A model generated the notes under the pieces. The model was given only the letters and a program-made list of their open reading frames with translations, made no database searches and had not been told where the DNA came from. A stretch of 64,000 nt of DNA from Pseudomonas sputi. GTDB taxonomy: Bacteria > Pseudomonadota > Gammaproteobacteria > Pseudomonadales > Pseudomonadaceae. A program made the translations under genes and the position numbers. This document shows, piece by piece, positions 38,967 to 48,830 of this stretch. Numbering within the stretch: the stretch's first letter is position 1; each line of letters opens with the position of its first letter. The stretch is from assembly GCF_021603585.1 (NCBI RefSeq), contig NZ_BQHI01000021.1, forward strand, positions 1 through 64,000. The letters run 5' to 3'.

Positions 38967-39950
38967 TTACTGTGCCTCGGCTTCCGGCGTTTTTTCACCG
39001 TGGGACAGGCTGTAAACATAAGCCGCCAGCAGGTGAACCTTGTCGTTGCCTTGCAGTTGTTCCTGGGCAGGCATCTGGCCCTGACGGCCGTAACGGATGG
39101 TCTGCTGCAGTTGGGCGAAGCTCGAACCGTAGATGAACGCGGCCGGGTGGGTCAGGTCAGGTGCGCCCATCGCTGGCGTACCTTTGCCCGCCGGACCGTG
39201 GCACGCCACGCAGTTGGCGGCGAACAGTTTCTGGCCGTTGGCCGGATCTGCCTTGGTGCCTTCCGGCAGCTTGCGGCCATCCAGATTGGTCAGCACGAAC
39301 GCGGCCACGTCGGCCACGCCTTGCTCACCGATCACTTCAGCCCAGGCCGGCATCACCGCGTGACGACCGCCCATGATGGTGGTCTTGATGGTTTCCGGCT
39401 CGCCGCCCCAGCGCCAGTCGGCGTCGGTCAGGTTCGGGAAACCATAGGCGCCCTTGGCGTCGGAACCGTGGCACACCGAGCAGTTGGAGGCGAACAGACG
39501 GCCCCCCATCTTCAGGGCTTGTGGATCCTTGGCCACCTCTTCGATCGGCATGGCGGCGAATTTGGCGAAGATCGGACCGAACTTGGCGTCCGAACGCGCC
39601 ATTTCCTTTTCCCACTCATGAACGCCGGTCCAGCCGGTCTGGCCGTTGGCGAACGCCGTCTGCTTCTCGTTATCGAGGTAGTTGTAGCCCGGCAGCAGAC
39701 CTTTCCAGTTGCCCAGGCCCGGGTACAGCACCAGATAACCCAGCGCAAAGACGATGGTGCCCACGAACAGCATGAACCACCATTTCGGCAGCGGGTTGTC
39801 GTACTCCTCGATCCCGTCGAAGGAGTGGCCCACTGTCTCGTCCGTCTGTTCGCTGCGCTGACCCTTGCGGGTCGACAGCAACAGCCAGGTCAGGGAAAAG
39901 ATCGTACCGAGACTGAGGACTGTGACGTACAGACTCCAGAATGTAGTCAT
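38967..39950 (-). CDS. ccoP1: cbb3 cytochrome c oxidase subunit III (dihaem), copy 1
   Basis: A 327-aa membrane-anchored dihaem c protein that feeds electrons to the oxidase. The N-terminal helices are followed by the conserved [20 protein letters not shown]. Haem sites are CSVCH (157-161) and CVACH (247-251), with Met ligands in IMGG and [10 protein letters not shown]. It is 10 residues longer than copy 2, mostly through a segment at about 90-104. It overlaps ccoQ1 by 4 nt and ends the operon. Confidence 0.96.
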   Translation of the reverse strand: MTTFWSLYVTVLSLGTIFSLTWLLLSTRKGQRSEQTDETVGHSFDGIEEYDNPLPKWWFMLFVGTIVFALGYLVLYPGLGNWKGLLPGYNYLDNEKQTAFANGQTGWTGVHEWEKEMARSDAKFGPIFAKFAAMPIEEVAKDPQALKMGGRLFASNCSVCHGSDAKGAYGFPNLTDADWRWGGEPETIKTTIMGGRHAVMPAWAEVIGEQGVADVAAFVLTNLDGRKLPEGTKADPANGQKLFAANCVACHGPAGKGTPAMGAPDLTHPAAFIYGSSFAQLQQTIRYGRQGQMPAQEQLQGNDKVHLLAAYVYSLSHGEKTPEAEAQ

Positions 39951-40132
39951 TCTTTGTTACTCCTAGAAGCTTGCTCGACGTGCTTGATGGCTTCGGGATC
40001 ATCCGCGAAGGGCAGCAAGGTCGCGTCTTCAAACTCCGACTTGCGCTTGGGGCTGAACACCCACAACGCCAGGCCGATGAAGGCAACCATCACGACAACG
40101 GTGCCCAGGCCTCGAATCATCCCGATATCCAT
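39947..40132 (-). CDS. ccoQ1: cbb3 oxidase subunit CcoQ, copy 1
   Basis: A 61-aa single-helix protein ([20 protein letters not shown], then SPKRK) that stabilises the complex. The start at 40132 (MDIG) fits the family; the open frame runs to 40141 into ccoO1. The tail [13 protein letters not shown] is conserved between the two copies. It overlaps ccoP1 by 4 nt. Confidence 0.92.
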   Translation of the reverse strand: MDIGMIRGLGTVVVMVAFIGLALWVFSPKRKSEFEDATLLPFADDPEAIKHVEQASRSNKE

Positions 40133-40137
40133 CAGAA

Positions 40138-40746
40138 TCACCGTTTGCTTTTGATGATGGTGCCCAGGCCTTGCAGATAGGCCACCAGCGCGTCCATTTC
40201 GGTTTTGCCCTTCACGGCATCTCTTGCGCCGGCGATGTCTTCGTCGGTGTAAGGAACGCCGAGCGTGCGCAACACTTCCATTTTCTTGGCCGTGTCTTTG
40301 CCATCGAGCTTGTTTTCTACGAGGAACGGGTAGGCCGGCATTTTCGACTCGGGGACGACGTTGCGCGGGTTGTACAAGTGCGCACGCTGCCAGTCATCGG
40401 AGTAACGACCGCCGACGCGGGCCAGGTCCGGACCGGTACGTTTGGAACCCCACAGGAACGGGTGGTCCCAGACGCTTTCACCGGCGACCGAGTAGTGGCC
40501 ATAGCGTTCGGTTTCGGCACGGAACGGACGGATCATCTGCGAGTGGCAGCCGACACAGCCGTTGGCGATGTAAACGTCGCGGCCTTCCAGTTCAAGGGCG
40601 GTGCGCGGCTTCATGCCTTCGACCGGCTTGTTGGTGACATCCTGGAAGAACAGCGGAACGATTTGGGTCAGGCCACCGACGCTGACGGCGATGACCATGA
40701 AGAAGGCCAGCAGGCCAATATTCTTCTCGACAGCTTCATGCTTCAT
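40138..40746 (-). CDS. ccoO1: cbb3 cytochrome c oxidase subunit II (monohaem), copy 1
   Basis: A 202-aa membrane-anchored c-type cytochrome. One N-terminal helix precedes the haem site CVGCH (64-68) in [14 protein letters not shown], followed by [20 protein letters not shown] and [20 protein letters not shown]. It shares one base with the end of ccoN1. Confidence 0.96.
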   Translation of the reverse strand: MKHEAVEKNIGLLAFFMVIAVSVGGLTQIVPLFFQDVTNKPVEGMKPRTALELEGRDVYIANGCVGCHSQMIRPFRAETERYGHYSVAGESVWDHPFLWGSKRTGPDLARVGGRYSDDWQRAHLYNPRNVVPESKMPAYPFLVENKLDGKDTAKKMEVLRTLGVPYTDEDIAGARDAVKGKTEMDALVAYLQGLGTIIKSKR

Positions 40747-42188
40747 CAGTGAGCTCCAACTACGGCGATCTTGGCGGCGGCTTCGGCTTCAGCCGGGTTC
40801 GAGGCGCGCACGGTGCGCCATACGTTGTAAGCCATCAGCAGCATGCCGCTGGCGAAGAACGCACCGCCCAGGGCGCGGACGATGAAGCCAGGGTGGCTGG
40901 CCTGCAGCGCTTCGACGAACGAGTAGGTGAGGGTGCCGTCATCGTTGATTGCGCGCCACATCAGGCCCTGAGTGATGCCGTTGACCCACATCGAAGCGAT
41001 GTACAGCACGGTACCGATGGTCGCGAGCCAGAAGTGCGCGTTGATCAGGCCGGTGCTGTGCATCTGCGCACGGCCGAACAGTTTCGGGATCATGTGGTAG
41101 ATCGCGCCGATCGAGATCATCGCCACCCAGCCGAGCGCGCCGGCGTGTACGTGGCCGATGGTCCAGTCGGTGTAGTGCGAGAGCGAGTTGACGGTCTTGA
41201 TCGCCATCATCGGACCTTCGAAGGTCGACATGCCGTAGAACGCCAGCGATACCACGAGGAAGCGCAGGATCGGGTCGGTCCGCAGCTTATGCCAGGCGCC
41301 CGACAGGGTCATCATGCCGTTGATCATGCCGCCCCAGCTCGGTGCCAGCAGGATGATCGACATCGCCATGCCCAGCGATTGTGCCCAGTCCGGCAGGGCG
41401 GTGTAGTGCAGGTGGTGCGGGCCGGCCCAGATGTACAGGGTGATCAGTGCCCAGAAGTGCACGATCGACAGGCGATAGGAGTAGATCGGACGTTCGGCCT
41501 GTTTCGGCACGAAGTAGTACATCATCCCCAGGAAACCGGTGGTCAGGAAGAAGCCCACGGCGTTGTGGCCGTACCACCACTGGATCATCGCATCGGTGGC
41601 GCCCGAGTAGGCCGAGTAGGACTTGAACAGGCTGACCGGCAGCGACATGTGGTTGACGATGTGCAGCATCGCGGTCACCACGATGAACGCACCGTAGAAC
41701 CAGTTACCGACATAGATGTGCTTGGTCTTGCGCTTGGTGATGGTGCCGAAGAACACCAGACCGTAGGTGACCCAGACAATGGCCAGCAGAATGGCGAGGG
41801 GCCATTCCAGTTCCGCGTATTCCTTGGTGGTGGTGTAACCCAGCGGCAAGGTAATGATCGCGCCGACGATCACCGCTTGCCATCCCCAGAAGGTGAAGGC
41901 CGCGAGGCTGTCGGAAATCAGTCGCGTCTGGCAGGTTCGCTGCACGACATAGTAGGAAGTGGCAAACAGTGCACAACCACCGAAGGCGAAAATCACCAGG
42001 TTTGTGTGCAACGGGCGCAGGCGTCCAAAACTCGTCCACGGCAGACCGAAATTCAACTCCGGCCAGACCAGTTGCGAGGCGATGAAGACACCAAGCCCCA
42101 TGCCAAGGATCCCCCAGACCACCGTCATGATGGCGAACTGGCGGACTACCTTATAGTTATAAGCAGTCGGACTGATTGCTGTGCTCAT
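40746..42188 (-). CDS. ccoN1: cbb3 cytochrome c oxidase catalytic subunit I, copy 1
   Basis: A 480-aa 12-helix subunit carrying haem b and the haem b3-CuB oxygen-reducing site. Haem and copper histidines are in [25 protein letters not shown] and AGPHHLHYT; the proton-channel region [17 protein letters not shown] is present. By position next to ccoG it matches the copy called ccoN1 in P. aeruginosa, usually the constitutive one. The upstream gap has a near-match FNR box. Confidence 0.96.
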   Translation of the reverse strand: MSTAISPTAYNYKVVRQFAIMTVVWGILGMGLGVFIASQLVWPELNFGLPWTSFGRLRPLHTNLVIFAFGGCALFATSYYVVQRTCQTRLISDSLAAFTFWGWQAVIVGAIITLPLGYTTTKEYAELEWPLAILLAIVWVTYGLVFFGTITKRKTKHIYVGNWFYGAFIVVTAMLHIVNHMSLPVSLFKSYSAYSGATDAMIQWWYGHNAVGFFLTTGFLGMMYYFVPKQAERPIYSYRLSIVHFWALITLYIWAGPHHLHYTALPDWAQSLGMAMSIILLAPSWGGMINGMMTLSGAWHKLRTDPILRFLVVSLAFYGMSTFEGPMMAIKTVNSLSHYTDWTIGHVHAGALGWVAMISIGAIYHMIPKLFGRAQMHSTGLINAHFWLATIGTVLYIASMWVNGITQGLMWRAINDDGTLTYSFVEALQASHPGFIVRALGGAFFASGMLLMAYNVWRTVRASNPAEAEAAAKIAVVGAH

Positions 42189-42272
42189 TCTAAGGTTCCA
42201 CGGTTTGGGTGTTTTATTAGGATTAAAATCGGCCGCAAGTATGTAGAAAGCAGGGGGTCAATGCAACGCGCC

Positions 42273-42286
42273 ATGACCTGGGTCAA
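42273..42286. promoter_or_regulatory. ANR-like box upstream of ccoN1
   Basis: On the minus strand TTGACCCAGGTCAT: a good left half, one mismatch in the right half. It ends 85 bp from the ccoN1 start. It is weaker than the boxes of hemN and ccoN2. Confidence 0.6.
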
Positions 42287-42629
42287 TGCTTTCCAACGCT
42301 GATTCTGCGGCCTTTCCATGCGCCGCGTAAGGACAAAATTGCCCTCGGGCAAAATGTCGCAGCGGACGAAAAAAGCGAGGGGTCCCGGTCGGATGTAACG
42401 GGGTGTGTTCGAACGCTCGGTTCGGGTGACGGACGGTAATGGGCACGACAGCCGGTATCTACCGGCCTTTGCGGCCATGTCAGTCAGCCGATTCGTTCAA
42501 CGCCTCGCTCGGGGTCGACCTGGAACCGGCACGGGCCAGTCCGCATCGAGCAAGCGTAGACCCGAATCCGGGTAACCGAAAGGAGAGGGGGGTGAAGGGG
42601 TGCGACAATGCGTCGCAAAGGGGCTGGAA

Positions 42630-42656
42630 ACTGCCGCACTGGAAACGTGCGGCAGT
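42630..42656 (-). terminator. Hairpin after ccoP2, probable terminator
   Basis: ACTGCCGCAC / GTGCGGCAGT around a 7-nt loop, a perfect 10-bp stem, 15 nt after the ccoP2 stop on the minus strand. Only a short T stretch follows, so termination may be partial. Confidence 0.6.
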
Positions 42657-42670
42657 CTTGTACGCAATGA

Positions 42671-43624
42671 TTACTTTTTATTGTCCTCAGTAATCAGTTT
42701 TTCTGTATTCAATCCGTTGCTCAGGCTGTACACGTAGGCGGCCAGCAATTGCACTTTATCGTTGCCCAGCAGCTCGTTCTGAGCGGGCATGTGGCCCTGA
42801 CGACCATGGCGAATGGTCTGCTCGAGCTGGGTCAGGCTGGTGCCGTAGATGAAACCGGCCGGGTGCGTCAGGTTCGGCGCGCCCATGGCTTCAGTGCCTT
42901 GGCCGTTTGCCCCGTGACAAGCCACGCACATGGTGCTGAACGCTTGCTGCCCGGCTTGCAGATCAGCCTTGTTGTCCGCCGCCAGTGGCAGGCCGGCCAG
43001 CTCGTGACGCACATACGCCGCGACGTTTTTCACTCCGGCCTCGCCCAGCGCTTCGCCCCACGCCGGCATCGCCGCCATCCGGCCACCCATGATGGTGGTC
43101 TTGATGGTGTCGGCGCTGCCGCCCCAACGCCAGTCCTTGTCGGCGAGGTTAGGGAAACCGAATGCACCCTTGGCGTCCGAGCCGTGGCACACCGAGCAGT
43201 TGGAGGCGAACAGACGGCCACCCATTTTCAGCGCCTGCGGATCCTTCGCCACTTCTTCCACCGGCATGGCGGCGAATTTGGCGAAGATCGGCCCGAACTT
43301 CGCGTCAGCCTTGTTCATTTCCTTTTCCCATTCGTGGACGCCGGTCCAGCCGTCCTCGTAGCCGGGCAGGATGCCTTTCCAGTTACCCAGGCCCGGGTAA
43401 AGGATCAGATAACCCACGGAAAACACCAGCGTGCCGGCGAACAGCATGAACCACCACTGCGGCAGCGGGTTGTCGTACTCCTCGATGCCGTCGAAGCTGT
43501 GGCCCATGGTCTGGTCGACGCTGCCCTTGGTCTCGCCCCGGCGGGTGCCGATCAGCAGCCAGGTCAGGCCGATCAGGCTGCCGATGGTCAGTACGCAGAT
43601 CCACGTACTCCAGAAGGTGGTCAT
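42671..43624 (-). CDS. ccoP2: cbb3 cytochrome c oxidase subunit III (dihaem), copy 2
   Basis: A 317-aa dihaem c subunit closely related to copy 1. Haem sites are CSVCH (143-147) and CVACH (233-237). After PGYE it lacks the roughly 14-residue segment present in copy 1. The C-terminus ([11 protein letters not shown]) also differs. It overlaps ccoQ2 by 4 nt and is the last gene of the operon. Confidence 0.96.
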   Translation of the reverse strand: MTTFWSTWICVLTIGSLIGLTWLLIGTRRGETKGSVDQTMGHSFDGIEEYDNPLPQWWFMLFAGTLVFSVGYLILYPGLGNWKGILPGYEDGWTGVHEWEKEMNKADAKFGPIFAKFAAMPVEEVAKDPQALKMGGRLFASNCSVCHGSDAKGAFGFPNLADKDWRWGGSADTIKTTIMGGRMAAMPAWGEALGEAGVKNVAAYVRHELAGLPLAADNKADLQAGQQAFSTMCVACHGANGQGTEAMGAPNLTHPAGFIYGTSLTQLEQTIRHGRQGHMPAQNELLGNDKVQLLAAYVYSLSNGLNTEKLITEDNKK

Positions 43625-43818
43625 GGCCGGGTACTCCTTGTTTCAGGTGCTTGGGTAATGTCGGGTTGCGGCTCGTCGGCAAACGGCAGCAGGCGCGCTT
43701 CGGCGAATTCCGGGGTGCGCTTGCGGTTGAACACCCAGAGGGTCAGGCCGACGAAGGCCACGAACACCACGACCGTGCCGAGGCCGCGAATCAGCCCCGC
43801 GCTCATTTCAAAGACCAT
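43621..43818 (-). CDS. ccoQ2: cbb3 oxidase subunit CcoQ, copy 2
   Basis: A 65-aa single-helix subunit: [20 protein letters not shown], then [13 protein letters not shown]. The ATG at 43818 has an AGAGGTG site 5 nt upstream, which decides the start; the open frame runs much further into ccoO2. The tail [16 protein letters not shown] matches copy 1. Confidence 0.92.
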   Translation of the reverse strand: MVFEMSAGLIRGLGTVVVFVAFVGLTLWVFNRKRTPEFAEARLLPFADEPQPDITQAPETRSTRP

Positions 43819-43823
43819 CTCGA

Positions 43824-44432
43824 TCACCTCTTGCTCTTGATTGCAGTGCCAAGCACTTGCAGGTAGGAGACGAGGGCGTCCATTTCGGTCTTGCCCTTGA
43901 GGCTGGCCACCGCGCCGCTGATGTCGTCGTCGGTGTACGGCACGCCGAGGGTGCGCATGGTCTTGAGCTTGGTTTCGGTGTGGCTGCTGTCGACCGGTTG
44001 GGTGACCAGCCATGGGTAGGCCGGCATCTTCGATTCCGGTACAACGTTGCGCGGGTTGTACAAGTGCGCACGGTGCCAGTCATCCGAGTAACGCGCGCCA
44101 ACCCGGGCCAGGTCCGGACCGGTACGTTTCGAGCCCCACAGGAACGGGTGATCCCACACGCTCTCGCCGGCCACCGAGTAGTGCCCGTAGCGTTCGGTTT
44201 CGGCGCGGAACGGACGGATCATCTGCGAGTGGCAGCCGACGCAGCCTTCGCGGATGTAGATGTCGCGGCCTTCCAGTTGCAGCGCGGTGTAGGGCTTCAT
44301 GCCTTCCACCGGTTTGTTGGTCACGTCCTGGAAGAACAGCGGGACGATCTGGGTCAGGCCGCCGATGCTCACGGCGAACACCATCAGCAGCATCAGCAGG
44401 CCGACGTTCTTTTCAATCGTTTCGTGTTTCAT
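43824..44432 (-). CDS. ccoO2: cbb3 cytochrome c oxidase subunit II (monohaem), copy 2
   Basis: A 202-aa membrane-anchored cytochrome with haem motif CVGCH (64-68) in [14 protein letters not shown]. It is nearly identical to copy 1 over [20 protein letters not shown] and [14 protein letters not shown]. The ATG at 44432 matches copy 1 ([13 protein letters not shown]). It lies 10 bp after ccoN2 and 5 bp before ccoQ2. Confidence 0.96.
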   Translation of the reverse strand: MKHETIEKNVGLLMLLMVFAVSIGGLTQIVPLFFQDVTNKPVEGMKPYTALQLEGRDIYIREGCVGCHSQMIRPFRAETERYGHYSVAGESVWDHPFLWGSKRTGPDLARVGARYSDDWHRAHLYNPRNVVPESKMPAYPWLVTQPVDSSHTETKLKTMRTLGVPYTDDDISGAVASLKGKTEMDALVSYLQVLGTAIKSKR

Positions 44433-44442
44433 GGCGGACTCC

Positions 44443-45867
44443 TCAGGCCATCTGCGCGGCAGCAACGACGTCAGCAGGCTGCGAGGCCCGCACGGTGCGC
44501 CAGGTGTTGTAAGCCATCAGGAACATGCCGCTGAGGAAGATCGCCCCGCCAATCAGCCGCACGACGAAGCCCGGGTGGCTGGCCACCAGCGTTTCGACGA
44601 AGGAGTAGGTCAGCGTGCCGTCCTCGTTCACCGCACGCCACATCAGGCCCTGGGCGATGCCGTTGACCCACATCGAGGCGATGTAGAGCACAGTGCCGAT
44701 GGTCGCGAGCCAGAAGTGCGCGTTGATCAGGCCGATGCTGTGCATCTGCTCTTTGCCGAAGACTTTCGGGATCATGTGGTACAGCGCGCCGATGGAAATC
44801 ATCGCCACCCAGCCGAGCGCGCCGGCGTGTACGTGGCCGATGGTCCAGTCGGTGTAGTGGGAGAGGGCGTTGACAGTCTTGATCGCCATCATCGGACCTT
44901 CGAAGGTCGACATGCCGTAGAACGCCAGCGACACCACCAGGAAGCGCAGGATCGGGTCGCTGCGCAATTTATGCCAGGCGCCCGAGAGGGTCATCATGCC
45001 GTTGATCATGCCACCCCAGCTTGGCGCCAGCAGGATCAGCGACATCACCATGCCCAGCGACTGCGCCCAGTCTGGCAGCGCGGTGTAGTGCAAGTGGTGG
45101 GGACCGGCCCAGATGTACAGGGTGATCAGCGCCCAGAAGTGCACGATCGACAGGCGATACGAATACACCGGACGCTCGGCCTGTTTCGGCACGAAGTAGT
45201 ACATCATCCCGAGGAAACCGGCGGTGAGGAAAAAGCCTACGGCGTTGTGGCCGTACCACCATTGCACCATCGCGTCGGTCGCACCGGCGTACACCGAGTA
45301 GGACTTGGTGAAGCTCACCGGCAACTCAAGGTTGTTGACGATGTGCAGGATCGCCACGGTGATGATGAACGCGCCGAAGAACCAGTTGCCGACGTAGATG
45401 TGCTTGGTCTTGCGCTGCATGATCGTGCCGAAAAACACGATGGCATAGGCGACCCAGACGATGGTGATCAGAATGTCGATCGGCCACTCCAGCTCGGCGT
45501 ATTCCTTGGAACTGGTGTAACCCAGCGGCAGGCTGATGGCCGCCAATAGAATCACAAGCTGCCAGCCCCAGAAGCAGAACGCGGCGATTTTCGGCGCAAA
45601 CAATTGCGTCTGGCAGGTGCGCTGCACCGAGTAGAACGAACTGGCGAACAAGGCACAGCCGCCGAACGCGAAGATCACCGCGTTGGTGTGCAGCGGGCGC
45701 AGGCGTCCGAAGCTGGTCCACGGCAGGTTGAAGTTGAGTTCGGGCCAGACCAATTGAGCCGCGAGAAAAACCCCGAGCCCCATGCCGACGATGCCCCACA
45801 CCACCGTCATAATGGCGAATTGGCGGACCACCTTGTAGTTGTAGGCGGTACTGATAGAAGTGTTCAT
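44443..45867 (-). CDS. ccoN2: cbb3 cytochrome c oxidase catalytic subunit I, copy 2
   Basis: A 474-aa catalytic subunit with the same haem and CuB histidine motifs as copy 1 ([34 protein letters not shown]) and long nearly identical stretches, including [17 protein letters not shown]. By gene order it corresponds to the oxygen-limited, ANR-induced copy of P. aeruginosa. A perfect ANR box lies 112 bp upstream, inside the start of the divergent hydrolase gene. Confidence 0.96.
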   Translation of the reverse strand: MNTSISTAYNYKVVRQFAIMTVVWGIVGMGLGVFLAAQLVWPELNFNLPWTSFGRLRPLHTNAVIFAFGGCALFASSFYSVQRTCQTQLFAPKIAAFCFWGWQLVILLAAISLPLGYTSSKEYAELEWPIDILITIVWVAYAIVFFGTIMQRKTKHIYVGNWFFGAFIITVAILHIVNNLELPVSFTKSYSVYAGATDAMVQWWYGHNAVGFFLTAGFLGMMYYFVPKQAERPVYSYRLSIVHFWALITLYIWAGPHHLHYTALPDWAQSLGMVMSLILLAPSWGGMINGMMTLSGAWHKLRSDPILRFLVVSLAFYGMSTFEGPMMAIKTVNALSHYTDWTIGHVHAGALGWVAMISIGALYHMIPKVFGKEQMHSIGLINAHFWLATIGTVLYIASMWVNGIAQGLMWRAVNEDGTLTYSFVETLVASHPGFVVRLIGGAIFLSGMFLMAYNTWRTVRASQPADVVAAAQMA

Positions 45868-45953
45868 GGTTCCCCATCCACGGTTCAGCCGAAGTGAGCG
45901 CCAACAGCGCGTCCTTCGCCTGGAGTTATAGGCAGACTAAAAGCGAGGCAAGC

Positions 45954-46634
45954 ATGGACAAAGAGCACAAGGCCAGTATTGACGGGGATCAATGGGCGCA
46001 GTGCCTGCGGGATCACGGGTGGCTTTGGGATGCCGCTGTGGGTGAGGCTTCGGCGACTCTCATCCTCGCCCATGGTGCGGGGGCGCCGATGGACAGTGAG
46101 TGGATGACGGATATGGCTGGGCGCCTTGCCGGGCTGGGTGTGAACGTGTTGCGGTTTGAGTTTCCTTATATGGCGCAGCGGCGGGTTGATGGCGGCAAAC
46201 GTCCGCCGAATCCGGCGCCGAAGTTGCTCGAATGTTGGCGTGAGGTTTATGGCTTGGTGCGACTTCATGTCGCTGGGGTTTTGGCGGTTGGCGGGAAGTC
46301 GATGGGGGGGCGGATGGCCAGTCTCCTGGCTGATGAGTTGGGGGCTGATGCGTTGGTTTGCTTGGGTTATCCGTTTTATGCGGTTGGGAAACCGGAGAAG
46401 CCTCGGGTTGAGCATTTGGCTTCTTTGCGGACTCGGACGTTGATTGTTCAGGGGGAGCGGGATGCGCTTGGCAATCGGGACGCTGTCGAGGCTTACGATC
46501 TATCGCCGAGTATTGAGGTGTTTTGGTTGGCCTCCGGGGATCATGATTTGAAGCCGCTCAAGGTTTCCGGGTTTACGCATGAGCAGCATTTGGCTAGCGC
46601 CGCGCAGAAAGTGGCTGCGTTTCTCAAGCACTGA
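45954..46634 (+). CDS. Alpha/beta hydrolase family protein (KANL3/Tex30-like)
   Basis: A 226-aa small alpha/beta hydrolase. LILAHGAGAPMDSEWM holds the oxyanion region. The nucleophile elbow is AVGGKSMGGRMAS (GxSxG, Ser near 115). YPFYAVGKPEKPR follows, and the C-terminal His is in SGDHDLKPL. The substrate is unknown. The ATG at 45954 follows a weak ribosome site. The second half uses T-ending codons more than its neighbours. It is divergent from ccoN2, and the ANR box for that operon falls within codons 9-13. Confidence 0.83.
   Translation: MDKEHKASIDGDQWAQCLRDHGWLWDAAVGEASATLILAHGAGAPMDSEWMTDMAGRLAGLGVNVLRFEFPYMAQRRVDGGKRPPNPAPKLLECWREVYGLVRLHVAGVLAVGGKSMGGRMASLLADELGADALVCLGYPFYAVGKPEKPRVEHLASLRTRTLIVQGERDALGNRDAVEAYDLSPSIEVFWLASGDHDLKPLKVSGFTHEQHLASAAQKVAAFLKH
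45979..45992. promoter_or_regulatory. ANR/FNR box for ccoN2, inside the divergent hydrolase gene
   Basis: TTGACGGGGATCAA fits TTGAC/T-N4-ATCAA. It is centred about 118 bp from the ccoN2 start. A class II ANR promoter reading leftward would start near 45944. Confidence 0.85.
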
Positions 46635-46671
46635 TCGAGATTTTGAACCGCATGGAGATCTGCTCCCTTTT

Positions 46672-46702
46672 CCCCTAGTCCTCTTGGGGGAGAGGGCTAG
46701 GG
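46672..46702. repeat. Imperfect inverted repeat after the hydrolase gene
   Basis: CCCTAGTCCTC / GAGGGCTAGGG with a short loop, between convergent genes. It resembles the CCCTCTCCC-type repeats scattered in pseudomonads. It may terminate or attenuate, but there is no T-run. Confidence 0.5.
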
Positions 46703-46763
46703 CGGGCAAAGAACGGGCACATCCTTTAGGTTTGATGGAGATGGACAATTTTTGGCTTTTTGG

Positions 46764-47780
46764 TCAAGCGCTATGGTTCACCGGTGCGAATTCCGCCTTG
46801 ACGAAGTACGTTTTTTCTTCAATTCCGAGGTTTTCTATTCCCGCCTGTGCACCAGCTTCCATCAGTTTTACCTTGACTGACAGTTCAAAGTCCTTGCTTG
46901 AAGAGAATGACGTGCTTTCTTTGATTTCGAGCGATGCTGTAAGGCACCCACCTACTTCGCGAGCAAATACGACCGCTTTCCAGGATGGTTCGTATGACAG
47001 CCAGAAAAACTTCTCACGATCGACTTGGCTGTCTGCATTCCAAGGCCTGCCGGATAGCAAGAATTCACGTGTATCTAGTGTGTCAATATCGTTTTCAGTT
47101 TTACCCGTGTAGCTGACGTCACCACCACCCATCGGGCCGAGTTGTACCGATGCTTCTGCAGTGACGGCGTTACGGGATTTGTCCGAAGCCTTTTTGGTAA
47201 TGCTGATTTTTGTCGCGCCGAGATGGACTAACAACTTGATCAACTCTGACTCGCGCTCCTCCAGGAGAATTGCATCGTAGCTGTCACTTGGGATGTAGAG
47301 GTTTCCGTGATCTGGAGTTGAGTGTTCGGACAATGGGTGTCTGCGGTAGGCCTTGCCAACGACGGGGTGCCCAGGCTGGAAGCGGTAGCCTGCTTCTCTG
47401 GCTTGGCTGCGGGACAACGAATGATGTTGTACGTAGGTCGCGAGCAGACGTGCTTCTTCTGTTATGGCTGGTAAAGCGGGAACGACTGGTTCCTCGGATA
47501 CCGCATTGCGATCTTTAGCCGCGATCGCTGCACTAATACCTGCGGTACCGGCGACACCTGCAGCCGCTGTGGCAACTATCAGAGAGAGTGGTAGGAAGGG
47601 GATGAACATCGAGGCCGCCGTTGTGGCCGCAGCTATAGCTGCTCCTGTATACGCGGGTTTCGCAGATAATAGCGGTGAGCTTTGACCCGAGAGGGTGAAA
47701 TTTGGCGAGTAATCAGTGTCATCTTTTTCTGAGTTGATCGACGCGAACTGGTCTTCGACTATGTAGATAAGATCTAGCAT
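46764..47780 (-). CDS. Unrecognised 338-aa protein with a hydrophobic segment
   Basis: No family recognised. Residues about 41-90 are hydrophobic and Ala-rich (AAIAAATTAASMFIPFLPLS, then LIVATAAAGVAG), enough for one or two membrane helices. The rest is soluble: about 100-175 includes YRFQPGHPVVGKAYRRHPLS and YIPSDSYDAILLEERESEL; the last 150 residues look like alternating beta strands (AVTAEASVQLGPMGGGDVSY). A clear AAGGAG site precedes the ATG. Codon use is more AT-rich than the cco genes. It is divergent from the 48074 gene. A membrane-acting effector or toxin is one possibility, not shown. Confidence 0.65.
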   Translation of the reverse strand: MLDLIYIVEDQFASINSEKDDTDYSPNFTLSGQSSPLLSAKPAYTGAAIAAATTAASMFIPFLPLSLIVATAAAGVAGTAGISAAIAAKDRNAVSEEPVVPALPAITEEARLLATYVQHHSLSRSQAREAGYRFQPGHPVVGKAYRRHPLSEHSTPDHGNLYIPSDSYDAILLEERESELIKLLVHLGATKISITKKASDKSRNAVTAEASVQLGPMGGGDVSYTGKTENDIDTLDTREFLLSGRPWNADSQVDREKFFWLSYEPSWKAVVFAREVGGCLTASLEIKESTSFSSSKDFELSVKVKLMEAGAQAGIENLGIEEKTYFVKAEFAPVNHSA

Positions 47781-48073
47781 TGATAACGCTCCTTGTAGGC
47801 CAGACTCTTGATTGCCGAGCCTTGATTTTTCATCGTTTCGTTGTCGCTCAAGCGAGTTTCAATCCATTTATTTCGGCTTGGCACGGCGAATCTTGATGTT
47901 GGTATCGTCAGAAATTGGTGTTTGCAACTCTAAAGAATGTGATGGGGCGGGATTTTAGCGTTTAAGGCTCACAATTTTTGTATTCACGAGTCTGCGTGAG
48001 GCCAAGCACTCAATGCACCGAGATCAAGCTTCTAAAATTGACATCTTGAGACAAATACAGGAGCAAAACAGAT
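47781..48073. promoter_or_regulatory. Divergent AT-rich intergenic region
   Basis: 293 bp without a gene between two divergent unrecognised genes. Ribosome sites are visible at both ends (AAGGAG before 47780 on the minus strand; AGGAG before 48074). No clear operator was seen. Confidence 0.5.
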
Positions 48074-48748
48074 ATGGGTTTAGGGAGCGCTGATGCTTAC
48101 ATCAGTATGGTTTCAGGTCTTGTAGGAGCAGGTATTGGCGGGTGGTTTACGTTGAGAGGCGCGACCAAAGCACATGGATTGGCTTTGAAGAAGGAGGAAG
48201 CTGCGGACTGGGAGAGGATGATCACGACGTTAATGCTGTTGCGCACCGAGATTGCTGGTTCGTGGGAGTTGTTCCATGAAGAATGCGGCGAAGAGTTGTT
48301 GAGGCAACCTGAGGGCTCGCCGTTCTTGAACATCTTGCCAATCGGCGCTAATCCTTTCCCTATCTACGACTCGGGGCCGCCTGCCCTCAATCTTCTGCCG
48401 CGAGACCTGGCTAAGGATGTCGTCCACTTTTATATGCGGGCAAAGGGGTTGATCGCCGCGATCGAGATGAACAATCGCGATTACGAGCAAGTCCTTCAAC
48501 ATGCTCGATTACGCTTGCTCAGCCATGCGGAGCATGCCCACAAGAATGATGAAGAGTTCTCGGATAACGATCACGATGAAGTTTTTAACTATGGCAGGGG
48601 ATTCATGGCCGGCCAGCTAGGCATGGGCGATACCGCTGACTCAATCAGATCGCTTGTGCAGGAGCTGGAACCTATCGTGCAGCGCATTACGAAGGAAGTC
48701 GATGAGCTTTTCACGCCGGGTATCAATCAACATAAACGGGCGAGCTGA
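48074..48748 (+). CDS. Unrecognised 224-aa protein with N-terminal membrane anchor
   Basis: No family recognised. Residues about 9-27 (ISMVSGLVGAGIGGWFTLRG) form a single glycine-rich helix; the remaining 190 residues are charged and helical (LALKKEEAADWERMITTLML, YMRAKGLIAAIEMNNRDYEQ). A cytoplasmic domain on a short anchor is likely. An AGGAG site precedes the ATG by about 10 nt. It is divergent from the 338-aa gene and is followed by the first leader module. It is probably accessory. Confidence 0.62.
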   Translation: MGLGSADAYISMVSGLVGAGIGGWFTLRGATKAHGLALKKEEAADWERMITTLMLLRTEIAGSWELFHEECGEELLRQPEGSPFLNILPIGANPFPIYDSGPPALNLLPRDLAKDVVHFYMRAKGLIAAIEMNNRDYEQVLQHARLRLLSHAEHAHKNDEEFSDNDHDEVFNYGRGFMAGQLGMGDTADSIRSLVQELEPIVQRITKEVDELFTPGINQHKRAS

Positions 48749-48830
48749 AGGCACTTCCATCGCATGATGCGGTTTGGTGAAGGTGGTTTTGGCTGTTGGC
48801 TAAGGAGGATGTAAGCGCAACTTTGCGAGC

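Larger units (their letters stand above)
42189..42670. promoter_or_regulatory. Gap between the two cco operons: ccoN1 promoter region and end of cco2 operon
   Basis: 482 bp without a gene. It includes the ANR-like site listed separately, a further half-site GGGGTCAATG (42255-42264) and a hairpin that may end the cco2 transcript. GGTAATGGGCACGACAGCC and a CCGGTATCTACCGG palindrome (42453-42466) lie in the middle with no assigned role. Confidence 0.55.

Noticed and set aside
40749-42302. 517-codon plus-strand open frame opposite ccoN1
   Set aside because: Shadow of ccoN1, and the paralogous region opposite ccoN2 shows a similar artefact.
42447-42470. CCGGTATCTACCGG palindrome as an operator between cco operons
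   Set aside because: Short and isolated, with no second copy or matching regulator; not strong enough to list as a site on its own.
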